Below are positions 16,428 through 23,513 of a stretch of DNA of 32,002 nucleotides, piece after piece; within the stretch, counting starts at the first letter, position 1; every line of letters starts with the position of its first letter. The notes below the pieces were generated by a model. That model did not search any database. It was not told the origin of the DNA and saw nothing but the letters and a program-made list of their open reading frames with translations. The position numbers and the translations under genes were made by a program. Origin of the DNA: VBDM01 sp035702665 (GTDB lineage: Bacteria > Pseudomonadota > Gammaproteobacteria > Burkholderiales > SG8-39); contig DASSQD010000029.1 in NCBI GenBank assembly GCA_035702665.1, positions 1-32,002 of the forward strand, read 5' to 3'.

Positions 16428-18158
16428 CTAGACGCTTTCTTTCACTTCCTGACCTTCGGGCGGAAGCTCGATCGGCTGCATCGGGCCGTCGGGTGCGACG
16501 TCGAGCACGCGCAGTGCGCCCGCCATGATCTGGGCGAAAACCGGCGCCGCCACGACGCCGCCGTAATAGCGGCCGGCAGATGGCTCATCGATCATCACCG
16601 CGACGACCAGCCGCGGATGGGACGCGGGCGCGAACCCGACGAACGAGGAAACGTACTTGTCGGGCGCGTAGGCGCCGTTCTCCTGCTTGTGGGCCGTGCC
16701 GGTCTTGCCCGCGACGCGATAACCCATGATCTGCGCGCGCGGCGCGGTGCCGTTGCGGTTGACGGCCATTTCCAGCATCGAGCGGACGGCCGCCGCGGTC
16801 TTCGGGGCCATGACGCGCCGGCCGACGGGAGGCGCGTCAACGCGCACCAGCGACAACGGCACCAGCTCTCCGTTGCGCGCGAACACACTGTAGGCGCGGG
16901 CGAGCTGCACCAGGGATACCGATATGCCGTGACCGTAGGACATCGTCGCCTGCTCGATCGGCTTCCAGCTGCGGTACGGCCGGACCTTGCCCGCGGCCTC
17001 GCCGGGAAAACCCAGGCCCGGCGCGCTGCCGAAGCCCACGTCGCGGAACATCTCCCACATCGATTCCGGAGAGAGGCCGAGGGCGATCTTCGCGGCGCCG
17101 ACATTCGAGGATTTCTGGATCACTTGGGCCACGGTGAGCGCGCGCTCGACGTGCGCATCGCGGATCGTCGCGCCGCCGATGGTCAGCGATCCGGGGGCGG
17201 TCTGGATCACCGATTCCGGCCGAACGCGCCCCGCCTCCAGCGCCAGTGCGATGGTGAAGGGCTTGAGGGTCGATCCCGGCTCGAAGGTGTCGGTTACCGC
17301 TCGGTTGCGAAGCTGAGCTCCGGCAAGCTTGCTGCGGTTGTTCGGGTTGTAGGTCGGGAAGTTGGCGAGAGCGAGTAGCTCGCCGGTCTCGACGTCGAGC
17401 ACGACGACGCCGCCTGCCTTCGCGCGCTGCTGCATTACCGCGGCTTTCAGCTGGCTGAACGCTAGGTTCTGGATGCGCGCGTCCAGAGCGAGCGTGAGGT
17501 CGTTCCCGTCCTGAGCCGCCTTGATCGACTCCACGTCCTCGACGGTCTGTCCGAGCCTGTCCTTGATGACGCGCCTGCTGCCTGGCTTGCCCGCGAGCCT
17601 TTCCTGGAAAGCGAGCTCGACGCCCTCCTGGCCGATGTCGTCGGCGCCCGTGAAGCCGAGCACGTGGGCCATGACGTCGCCGCTCGGGTAGTAGCGGCGG
17701 TACTCGCGGCTCTGGAACAGGCCGGGTATGTGCAAGCCAGCGACGCGCTCAGCCGTTTCCGGCGAGATCTGCCTCTTGACGTAGACGAAATCGCGGCCGG
17801 GGTCGACCAGGCGCTTTTCGATTTCGGCCGTAGGCATCTCGAGCAGGGACGCAAGCCGCGCGAGCTGCCGCTTTGTCGGGTGCGCCTCGCCCGGAATCGC
17901 CCAGATCGACTTCACCGGAGTGCTGATGGCGAGGGCTTCGCCGTTTCGGTCGAGGATGCGGCCCCGGTTCGCAGGCACCTCCATCACGCGGCTGTAGCGC
18001 GATTCACCCTTCGCCTGGAGGAAATCGTTGTTCAAGCCCTGCAGATAGACGGCGCGTCCGAGGAGCAGTGTGAAGCCCGCCACGAACACATAGAGCAGAA
18101 AGCGCGAGCGCCAGACGGGGAGAGTTAGCTCGAGCACTGGGCTGGCGGCAAAGTTCAT
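16428..18158 (-). CDS. ftsI: septal transpeptidase FtsI (PBP3)
   Basis: FtsI crosslinks new septal peptidoglycan and works with FtsW. The product has 576 residues. It has a short cytoplasmic N-terminus, one transmembrane helix at about 19-40, a non-catalytic pedestal domain with NRGRILDRNG, and a transpeptidase domain. The active-site motifs are S296-T-L-K299, S350-S-N352 and K485-T-G-T488. The ATG at 18158 overlaps the ftsL stop in ATGA. This is a class B penicillin-binding protein and a beta-lactam target by family knowledge. Confidence 0.97.
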   Translation of the reverse strand: MNFAASPVLELTLPVWRSRFLLYVFVAGFTLLLGRAVYLQGLNNDFLQAKGESRYSRVMEVPANRGRILDRNGEALAISTPVKSIWAIPGEAHPTKRQLARLASLLEMPTAEIEKRLVDPGRDFVYVKRQISPETAERVAGLHIPGLFQSREYRRYYPSGDVMAHVLGFTGADDIGQEGVELAFQERLAGKPGSRRVIKDRLGQTVEDVESIKAAQDGNDLTLALDARIQNLAFSQLKAAVMQQRAKAGGVVVLDVETGELLALANFPTYNPNNRSKLAGAQLRNRAVTDTFEPGSTLKPFTIALALEAGRVRPESVIQTAPGSLTIGGATIRDAHVERALTVAQVIQKSSNVGAAKIALGLSPESMWEMFRDVGFGSAPGLGFPGEAAGKVRPYRSWKPIEQATMSYGHGISVSLVQLARAYSVFARNGELVPLSLVRVDAPPVGRRVMAPKTAAAVRSMLEMAVNRNGTAPRAQIMGYRVAGKTGTAHKQENGAYAPDKYVSSFVGFAPASHPRLVVAVMIDEPSAGRYYGGVVAAPVFAQIMAGALRVLDVAPDGPMQPIELPPEGQEVKESV

Positions 18159-18430
18159 TTCGCCGCCTCCTGCGGACGTGCGATCTGGAGGCGCTTCGCT
18201 TCGGGAACACGCATGTGCAGCTGTCGGCTGGCGATGCGTTCGACGCGTGCGTGCACCGCCCAGGTGCTGGCTTCGAGCTGCAGCTGCCCGTATTCGACTC
18301 CGAGCTGGCGCGATCGTTCCTGCTCCTGCTCGAGTTCGCCGAAGAATCTACGCGCCTGATGCTGCGAAGTCACGAGGCTCAAAGCGCACGCTGCGAGCAC
18401 GGCGAGGAGGAGCAGATTGAGGCGGGCCAT
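18155..18430 (-). CDS. ftsL: cell division protein FtsL
   Basis: FtsL is a small bitopic protein that forms the FtsQLB complex and activates FtsWI. The product has 91 residues, with a transmembrane helix at about 3-22 followed by a periplasmic coiled coil rich in E, Q and L (about 27-60). Sequence conservation of FtsL is low in general. The call rests on size, topology and the fixed position between rsmH and ftsI. The ATG is seven bases past the rsmH stop. Confidence 0.92.
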   Translation of the reverse strand: MARLNLLLLAVLAACALSLVTSQHQARRFFGELEQEQERSRQLGVEYGQLQLEASTWAVHARVERIASRQLHMRVPEAKRLQIARPQEAAK

Positions 18431-18436
18431 AGGGAC

Positions 18437-19366
18437 CTAAGCGACCTTCTCCGCCACGCGCAGCACCGCACTTCTCGCTCGGGGATTCGCCCTGATTTCG
18501 GCCGCTCCGGGTCGCTGAGGACGGCCGACGATGCGCAACCTAGGGGACGGCATTTCCCGCGCCCTGACCGGCAGGCGCTCAGGCAGCGAGGGTCGTGCTT
18601 CCGCGCGCATGAAGTTCTTTACGATCCGATCTTCCAGGGAATGGAAACTGATCACCGCGAGGCGGCCCGAGGCCCTCAGGGCGGCGACGGCCTGGGGCAG
18701 CGCTACCGACAGCTCCTCAAGCTCCTGATTGACGTGAATCCGTAGAGCCTGAAACGTCCGCGTCGCCGGGTTCTGCCCCGGTTCACGCGTCCGGACGGCC
18801 GCAGCCACGACAGCGGCAAGTTCCCCGGTCCTCCGGAGGGGCCGTCTTCCCCTAGCAGCAACAATCGCCTTTGCAATCTGTTTAGCAAACCGTTCTTCGC
18901 CATAGTTGCTGATAACCTCCCTGATCTCAGCCTCTTCAGCCCGCGCCAACCAATCCGCCGCCGCGGCTCCGCGCGTCGGGTCCATACGCATGTCCAGAGG
19001 CCCATCGGCGCGAAAGCCGAATCCCCGTTGGGGATCGTCTAGTTGAGGCGAGGACACGCCCAAGTCAAAGAGCACTCCGTCGGCCTGTCCGGCGCGCAAG
19101 GCCTCGAGTGTGGCGAGCAGCTCGCTGAAGCGGGCGTGCGCCGGGGTCAACCGCGAGTCGTCCAGCGCTCGCGCAGCTGCGAAAGCTTCCGGATCCCGGT
19201 CGATCACGATCAGGCGGCCACCCGGGCCGAGCCGCTCCAGGATCAGGCGGCTGTGGCCGCCTCTGCCGAAGGTCGCGTCCACGAAGATGCCGTCGGGCCG
19301 AGCGTCGATGGCGAGCGCATCGACCGCTGGATAGAGAAGGACGGGAACGTGGTCATTGGCGTTCAC
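18437..19366 (-). CDS. rsmH: 16S rRNA (cytosine(1402)-N4)-methyltransferase
   Basis: RsmH (MraW) N4-methylates C1402 of 16S rRNA at the decoding centre using S-adenosylmethionine. The product has 309 residues. It begins with the HVPVLL motif, has the SAM-binding VDATFGRGGHS at about 29-39, then DLGVSSPQLDDPQRGFGFRADGPLDMRMD-type family blocks, and near the end the conserved ISFHSLEDRIVK. The start is a GTG at 19366 that shares GTGA with the mraZ stop. It is cytosolic and has no direct role in division, but almost always sits here. Confidence 0.97.
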   Translation of the reverse strand: MNANDHVPVLLYPAVDALAIDARPDGIFVDATFGRGGHSRLILERLGPGGRLIVIDRDPEAFAAARALDDSRLTPAHARFSELLATLEALRAGQADGVLFDLGVSSPQLDDPQRGFGFRADGPLDMRMDPTRGAAAADWLARAEEAEIREVISNYGEERFAKQIAKAIVAARGRRPLRRTGELAAVVAAAVRTREPGQNPATRTFQALRIHVNQELEELSVALPQAVAALRASGRLAVISFHSLEDRIVKNFMRAEARPSLPERLPVRAREMPSPRLRIVGRPQRPGAAEIRANPRARSAVLRVAEKVA

Positions 19367-19806
19367 AGCGAGAAGTTCTCGGTCCCCGGGGGCGGGTTAG
19401 CACCTACTTGCGTGAGGCCTTGCGCTAACCGCTCGTCCCAAGCTGTGATGTCCCAGATTTCGAAGTGGCTCCCCTGTCCCACTAGGATCACGTCTTTTTT
19501 CAGGGAGGCGAACTTCCGCAGCGCAGGCGAGATGAGGATTCGGCCTTGAGCATCGGGCTCCAACTCCTCGGCAAAGCCGACCAGCAGGCGCTGCCACCAG
19601 CGCGCCTGTTCGTTGAAGCTGGAGAGTGCCTGGATCTTGGCGCCGATCGGCTCCCAGGCGACACGCGGGTAAAGGAGTAGGCAGCTATCCGGGTGGGCAG
19701 TGAGCACCACCGCGCGATTTCCGGATAGCAAGGCGTCGCGATGCCGGGTCGGCACGGCAAGCCTCCCCTTGGCGTCGAGACTCAGCTCTGTCGCCCCTTG
19801 AAACAA
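19363..19806 (-). CDS. mraZ: transcriptional regulator MraZ
   Basis: MraZ is a DNA-binding protein with two SpoVT/AbrB-type swapped-hairpin domains that controls its own dcw operon. The product has 147 residues. The first domain contains LDAKGRLAVPTRHRDAL and the second contains LEPDAQGRILISPALR, the two expected copies of the D-x-x-GR-x-x-x-P/S core. The start is a TTG at 19806 with AGAAGGGGG spaced 5 bp ahead. The resulting N-terminus MFQGATELSLDAKGR matches the family, and no ATG alternative exists. It is the first gene of the cluster and its putative operators lie just upstream. Confidence 0.96.
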   Translation of the reverse strand: MFQGATELSLDAKGRLAVPTRHRDALLSGNRAVVLTAHPDSCLLLYPRVAWEPIGAKIQALSSFNEQARWWQRLLVGFAEELEPDAQGRILISPALRKFASLKKDVILVGQGSHFEIWDITAWDERLAQGLTQVGANPPPGTENFSL

Positions 19807-19831
19807 CTAGCCCCCTTCTAGTGGCGTAGCG

Positions 19832-19871
19832 AAGCGCCACGATTCCCCACCAAAACCTACTTCTTACCACT
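19832..19871 (-). promoter_or_regulatory. four-repeat putative MraZ operator
   Basis: Read on the minus strand, four consecutive 10-bp units begin AGTGG, AGTAG, GGTGGGG and CGTGG, giving a GTGG-type core (GTAG in the second) with exact 10-bp phasing. MraZ in E. coli and Mollicutes is known to bind tandem GTGGG-like repeats separated by about 5 nt in front of mraZ. The first unit overlaps the -10 box of the promoter just upstream and the rest cover the start of the transcript, a layout suited to autorepression. The assignment to MraZ is inference from known biology. Confidence 0.7.
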
Positions 19872-19897
19872 GTAGAGGAAACTTCGGGGGTGGTCAA
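19869..19897 (-). promoter_or_regulatory. probable sigma70 promoter of the dcw cluster
   Basis: On the minus strand a -35 box TTGACC and a -10 box TACAGT are separated by exactly 17 bp. These are five and four matches out of six to the consensus. The predicted transcription start is near 19862, giving a leader of about 55 nt before the mraZ TTG. Upstream the sequence is AT-rich (AAAAATTT), like an UP element. Confidence 0.65.
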
Positions 19898-20094
19898 GCA
19901 CGGAATTGACGAAATTTTTAGCTACAACAGTGACTTAAGGTGGCTTTCTCAGAATAAGCTTTATTTGAAATAAATATCTATAAATTAATGAGTTATGCGG
20001 AGAATTGAATGTAATACATTAGGAAATCAATGACTTCCAATGAATCCCTTAGAGACCTACCCTAGTGCGCAGGTCCCGGCACCACCCGAAGCGG
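19898..20094. other. AT-rich intergenic block upstream of the dcw promoter
   Basis: From 19911 to 20050 I count 41 G or C in 140 bases (29%), far below the flanking genes. It contains two perfect inverted repeats: TTTATTTgAAATAAA at 19960-19974 and AATGTAaTACATT at 20008-20020. No ORF with a usable start and ribosome-binding site is visible. The block could hold regulator sites, an UP element for the dcw promoter, or a leftover of foreign DNA. Confidence 0.55.
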
Positions 20095-20637
20095 CTAGTG
20101 CAGGTGCTTCTTTCCGGAGGTGCCGCCGGGCCTGACTTGGGTGCGATCCTGGGGCGTCTCGGCAGCCCGGCGCGCGAAGAGTTGGTTCACGAGGGCGTGT
20201 ACCTCGCCAATCTCGGCATCGCCGAAGTGGCGACCGAGCAGCGCCGACAGATCATCGATCATTCGCCGCCGCTGCATTTCGCGGATCGCATCCGGGGTCG
20301 GTCCAACGAACACCCAGCTGTGCTCATCCTGTCCGTCCTCCTGGTAGTAGCTCACCTCGACTGCTGCGGCCTCTTCCGAGTACGGCGAGAGCGATGCGAA
20401 AGCGCCTTCTAGCGATTGCTGGAAATTGCGGCCGACATACCCGGTCCAGCAGATGTCCAGCGCGCGCCTCCGGCGATCGAACACGATACCGGGCTCGTCC
20501 TGGTGGGCACTGCGCGCGTCGGCGAGGCCGTCCACGTCGACGTAGTCAAACCAGGGCCGCAGGGCGACCTCGATCTCTGTCTGGCTGACGCCACTTCTCA
20601 GGAGAACGGTGCCGTGGACGTGGACTTCGGTATGCAT
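20095..20637 (-). CDS. DUF6806-like protein of unknown function
   Basis: The product has 180 residues and no signal peptide or membrane segment. It begins MHTEVHVHGTVLL and holds a segment with DEPGIVFD, then ICWTGYVGRNFQ, then YYQEDGQDE and VGPTPDAI. This pattern resembles the DUF6806 proteins I associate with Burkholderiales, whose role is unknown. The last 25 residues are basic and low-complexity. The ATG has GGAG 8 bp ahead, and a fair promoter (TTGAAG, 17 bp, TAGCAT) lies upstream. It is co-oriented with the dcw cluster but separated from it by 288 bp of AT-rich DNA with its own promoter. Confidence 0.75.
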   Translation of the reverse strand: MHTEVHVHGTVLLRSGVSQTEIEVALRPWFDYVDVDGLADARSAHQDEPGIVFDRRRRALDICWTGYVGRNFQQSLEGAFASLSPYSEEAAAVEVSYYQEDGQDEHSWVFVGPTPDAIREMQRRRMIDDLSALLGRHFGDAEIGEVHALVNQLFARRAAETPQDRTQVRPGGTSGKKHLH

Positions 20638-20661
20638 GCTTTTCGCTCCGGGGAAACATTG

Positions 20662-20690
20662 ATGCTATGCCGAGAGCGGCCGGACTTCAA
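20662..20690 (-). promoter_or_regulatory. candidate promoter of the DUF6806-like gene
   Basis: On the minus strand TTGAAG and TAGCAT are separated by 17 bp and end 24 bp before the ATG. Each hexamer matches four of six consensus bases. The only visible gap between the divergent genes is 106 bp, so promoters for both directions must lie here. Confidence 0.4.
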
Positions 20691-20743
20691 CCCTGATCGG
20701 CCCCCAATGGGATAATGCCCCACCAAGAGGATCAGGAGCTCCG

Positions 20744-21550
20744 ATGCCCGCAACCGGCGATACAGCAAACATGGCGCTATTCTGCGATTTCGAGAACGTC
20801 GCCCTCGGCGTCCGCGACGCCAAGTACGCGAAGTTCGATATCACCAAGGTCCTCGAGCGCCTGCTCCTGAAGGGCAGCATCGTAGTCAAGAAGGCTTACT
20901 GCGACTGGGAGCGGTACAAGGATTTCAAGGCCGACATGCACGAGGCGTCCTTCGAGCTGATCGAGATCCCGCACGTGCGCATGTCCGGGAAGAATTCGGC
21001 GGACATCCGCATGGTGGTCGATGCCCTCGACCTCTGCTACACGAAGTCCCACGTCGACACCTTCGTGATCATCAGCGGTGACTCCGACTTCTCGCCGCTG
21101 GTCTCGAAGCTGCGCGAGAACGACAAGATCGTTATCGGCGTAGGAGTGAAGAACTCGAGCTCGGACCTCCTGGTCGCGAACTGTGACGAGTTCATCTTCT
21201 ACGATGACCTCGTCCGCGAGAAGCCGTCGCGGCGTCCGCAGAAGAAGAAGCCCGCCGGCAAGCCCGCGTCCGAGGACGGACCGAGGGACAGCGAGGACAA
21301 GACGGACGAAGCGCTCGACCTGGTGATGCAAACCGTGGAGGCCCTGACCGCAGAGCGCGGAGCCGAGGAAAAGATCTGGGGGTCGATGGTCAAGCAGGCG
21401 ATGAAGCGGCGCAACCCCGGGTTCAACGAGTCCTACTACGGCTTCTCGTCATTCTCCAAGCTGCTCGACGAGGCCGCTTCGCGCAAGATGCTGCAACTCG
21501 AGCACGACGAGAAATCAGGCGGCTACATCGTCAAGAGCGTCGCTCACTAG
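20744..21550 (+). CDS. NYN-domain putative ribonuclease with C-terminal LOTUS-like domain
   Basis: The product has 268 residues. The N-terminal half is a NYN/LabA-like PIN-fold domain, with D15 and N18 in CDFENV, then ADIRMVVDAL, then the acidic ISGDSDFSPL motif. These supply the acidic cluster expected to hold metal for RNA cleavage. A charged linker rich in K, P and E (about 160-190) leads to a C-terminal domain of about 70 residues (FNESYYGFSSFSKLLDEA) typical of OST-HTH/LOTUS RNA-binding modules. The ATG has AGGAG 5 bp upstream. A GATAAT at 20711-20716 may be its -10 box. Its target RNA is unknown. It ends tail-to-tail with the thiolase gene, sharing a CTAG. Confidence 0.85.
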   Translation: MPATGDTANMALFCDFENVALGVRDAKYAKFDITKVLERLLLKGSIVVKKAYCDWERYKDFKADMHEASFELIEIPHVRMSGKNSADIRMVVDALDLCYTKSHVDTFVIISGDSDFSPLVSKLRENDKIVIGVGVKNSSSDLLVANCDEFIFYDDLVREKPSRRPQKKKPAGKPASEDGPRDSEDKTDEALDLVMQTVEALTAERGAEEKIWGSMVKQAMKRRNPGFNESYYGFSSFSKLLDEAASRKMLQLEHDEKSGGYIVKSVAH

Positions 21551-22752
21551 ACCCGCTCGACCACCAGCGCGATCCCCTGACCTACGCCTATGCACATGGT
21601 GCACAGCGCGTAGCGCCCCTGCGTCACCTGCAACTGATTCACGGCGGTCGTGACCAGGCGCGCCCCCGACGCGCCCAGCGGGTGCCCGATCGCAATCGCT
21701 CCGCCGTTGGGGTTCACGTGCTCCGCGCCGTCGGGCAGGCCGAGGTCGCGCGTCACGGCGACCGCCTGTGCCGCGAACGCCTCGTTCAGCTCGATGACGT
21801 CCATCTGCGACAGCTTGAGCCCGGTCTGCTCCAGCACCTTGCGCGTCGCCGGTGCCGGCCCCACGCCCATGATGCGCGGCGCGACACCCGCGGTCGCCAT
21901 GCCGAGCACCCGCGCGCGGGGCGTGAGCTCGTGCTTCCTCGCCGCGGCGTCGGATGCCAGGATCAGCGCGCAGGCGCCATCGTTGATGCCCGAGGCGTTG
22001 CCTGCGGTAACGGTGCCCTCGGGTTTCACCACGCCTTTCAGCTTGGCGAGCCCCTCGAGCGTAGCCTCTGGGCGCGGGTGCTCGTCGACATCGACCGACA
22101 CCGCCGCGCCCTTCTTCCCGGACACCGACACCGGAGCGATCTCGTTGCGGTAGAAGCCCCTGGCCTGCGCCGCCGCCCAGCGCTGCTGGCTGCGCAGAGC
22201 GAAGGCGTCCTGGTCGGCCCGCGCGACCTTGAACTGCGCGGCGACGTTCTCCGCGGTCTCGGGCATCGAATCGATCCCGTACTTCGCCTTCATCTCGGGG
22301 TTGACGAACCGCCATCCGATGGTCGTGTCCTCGATCTTCGCCGCGCGTGAGAACGCGCTGTCGGCCTTCGGCATCACGAAGGGCGCACGCGACATGCTTT
22401 CCACTCCGCCCGCAATCATCAGCTGGGTTTCGCCGCACCTGACGGCGCGGGCCGCCGTTCCAACCGCGTCCAGGCTCGATCCGCACAGACGGTTCACAGT
22501 CGCGCCCGGAACCGTCTGCGGCAGCCCGGCGAGGAGCAGCGCCATGCGCGCCACGTTGCGATTGTCTTCTCCCGCTTGGTTGACGCAGCCGTAGATGACG
22601 TCGTCGAGAGCACCCCAGTCGACCGAGGGATTGCGCTCCATGAGCGCCTTGATCGGCAGCGTGGCAAGGTCGTCGGTGCGTATCGACGAGAGCGCGCCGC
22701 CGTAGCGTCCGAAGGGCGTGCGAACGGCGTCGCAGATGAAAACTTCGTTCAT
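21547..22752 (-). CDS. pcaF: 3-oxoadipyl-CoA thiolase
   Basis: This is a thiolase that cleaves 3-oxoadipyl-CoA with CoA to succinyl-CoA and acetyl-CoA. The product has 401 residues. The catalytic triad is visible: nucleophilic C90 (LCGSSLD), H357 (GHPLGASG) and C387 (CIGVGQG). Full-length similarity to PcaF/PaaJ types, such as YGGALSSIRTDDL and NQAGEDNRNVAR, favours 3-oxoadipyl-CoA over acetoacetyl-CoA, but the exact substrate is an inference. The usual LCGSGMD reads LCGSSLD here. It is the last gene of the leftward catabolic run, 53 bp after an SDR. Other beta-ketoadipate genes are not in the window. Confidence 0.85.
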   Translation of the reverse strand: MNEVFICDAVRTPFGRYGGALSSIRTDDLATLPIKALMERNPSVDWGALDDVIYGCVNQAGEDNRNVARMALLLAGLPQTVPGATVNRLCGSSLDAVGTAARAVRCGETQLMIAGGVESMSRAPFVMPKADSAFSRAAKIEDTTIGWRFVNPEMKAKYGIDSMPETAENVAAQFKVARADQDAFALRSQQRWAAAQARGFYRNEIAPVSVSGKKGAAVSVDVDEHPRPEATLEGLAKLKGVVKPEGTVTAGNASGINDGACALILASDAAARKHELTPRARVLGMATAGVAPRIMGVGPAPATRKVLEQTGLKLSQMDVIELNEAFAAQAVAVTRDLGLPDGAEHVNPNGGAIAIGHPLGASGARLVTTAVNQLQVTQGRYALCTMCIGVGQGIALVVERV

Positions 22753-22774
22753 TGAGATCCCGGCAGTCTACTGG

Positions 22775-22798
22775 GCCGGCTATTGTAAATCAGCCGGC
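22775..22798. repeat. inverted repeat between SDR and thiolase genes
   Basis: The arms GCCGGCT and AGCCGGC (7 bp) flank a 10-base loop in the 53-bp gap. No T-run follows on either strand, so it looks more like an mRNA hairpin or attenuator than a terminator. Confidence 0.4.
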
Positions 22799-22805
22799 TT
22801 GGAAG

Positions 22806-23498
22806 TCAGGCCAAGCCCGCGACGGGAATGGAGGCTCCGTGGATCGCCCGCGCTGCGTCCGAGGCGAGGAACAGCACGACTTCGGCAAGTGCCTCGGGCG
22901 CGACCCAGCGCTTGGGATCCGCCTTGGGCATGTCGTTCCGATTCTGCGGAGTGTCGATCGTGCCGGGAAGGACGCAATTGACGTTGATGCCCTTCTCCCG
23001 CAGCTCCGCCGCCATGCTCTCGGTAAGACGGATTACCGCGCTTTTCGAGGCGATATAGGCGCCCATGTTCGCCTTGCCGGACAAGCCTGCGATGGCACCG
23101 ATGTTGACGATCTTCCCGCGGCCCGCCGCGAGCATCCCAGGAATCACGGCGCGCGCGCAGTTGACGACGGACTTGGCGTTCAGCCCGAGCATCAGCTCCC
23201 AGGTTTCGTCGGTGGTCTCGTGCACCGGCTGGCCCATGCGGAACCCGCCGGCAATATTGCACAGGACGTCGATCCGCGTTCCGGCGGGGAGCGCCCGCGC
23301 CACGGATTGGGCGTCGCGAAGGTCCGCGACCGCGAACCGCTTGCCCCCGCCTTCGCCTCCATACGCGGAGCGCAGGTGCTCTTCGTGAAGATCCATGAGG
23401 ATCAGGGAGGCCCCTTCGGAGGCGAACGCTTGCGCCACCGCGCGTCCCAGGTTGCCCGCTGCTCCCGTGATCAGGCAGGTCTTGCCGCCGAAGCGCAC
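22806..23498 (-). CDS. SDR family protein with altered active site
   Basis: The product has 230 residues with a Rossmann fold. It has a TGAAGNLG nucleotide-binding motif, and an Asp (MDLHEE) after strand 2 that suggests NAD preference. N107 and the Y148-x-x-x-K152 pair are present. The Ser that normally lies 13 residues before the Tyr is replaced by Ala135 (VNIGA). The first step of a typical oxidoreduction is therefore likely weakened or changed, although some SDR subfamilies naturally carry Ala there. The GTG start at 23498 has GGAAGG just ahead. The gene follows the carboxymuconolactone-decarboxylase-like gene by 15 bp. The substrate is unknown. Confidence 0.8.
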   Translation of the reverse strand: MRFGGKTCLITGAAGNLGRAVAQAFASEGASLILMDLHEEHLRSAYGGEGGGKRFAVADLRDAQSVARALPAGTRIDVLCNIAGGFRMGQPVHETTDETWELMLGLNAKSVVNCARAVIPGMLAAGRGKIVNIGAIAGLSGKANMGAYIASKSAVIRLTESMAAELREKGINVNCVLPGTIDTPQNRNDMPKADPKRWVAPEALAEVVLFLASDAARAIHGASIPVAGLA

Positions 23499-23513
23499 GG
23501 GCCCTTCCGATGC

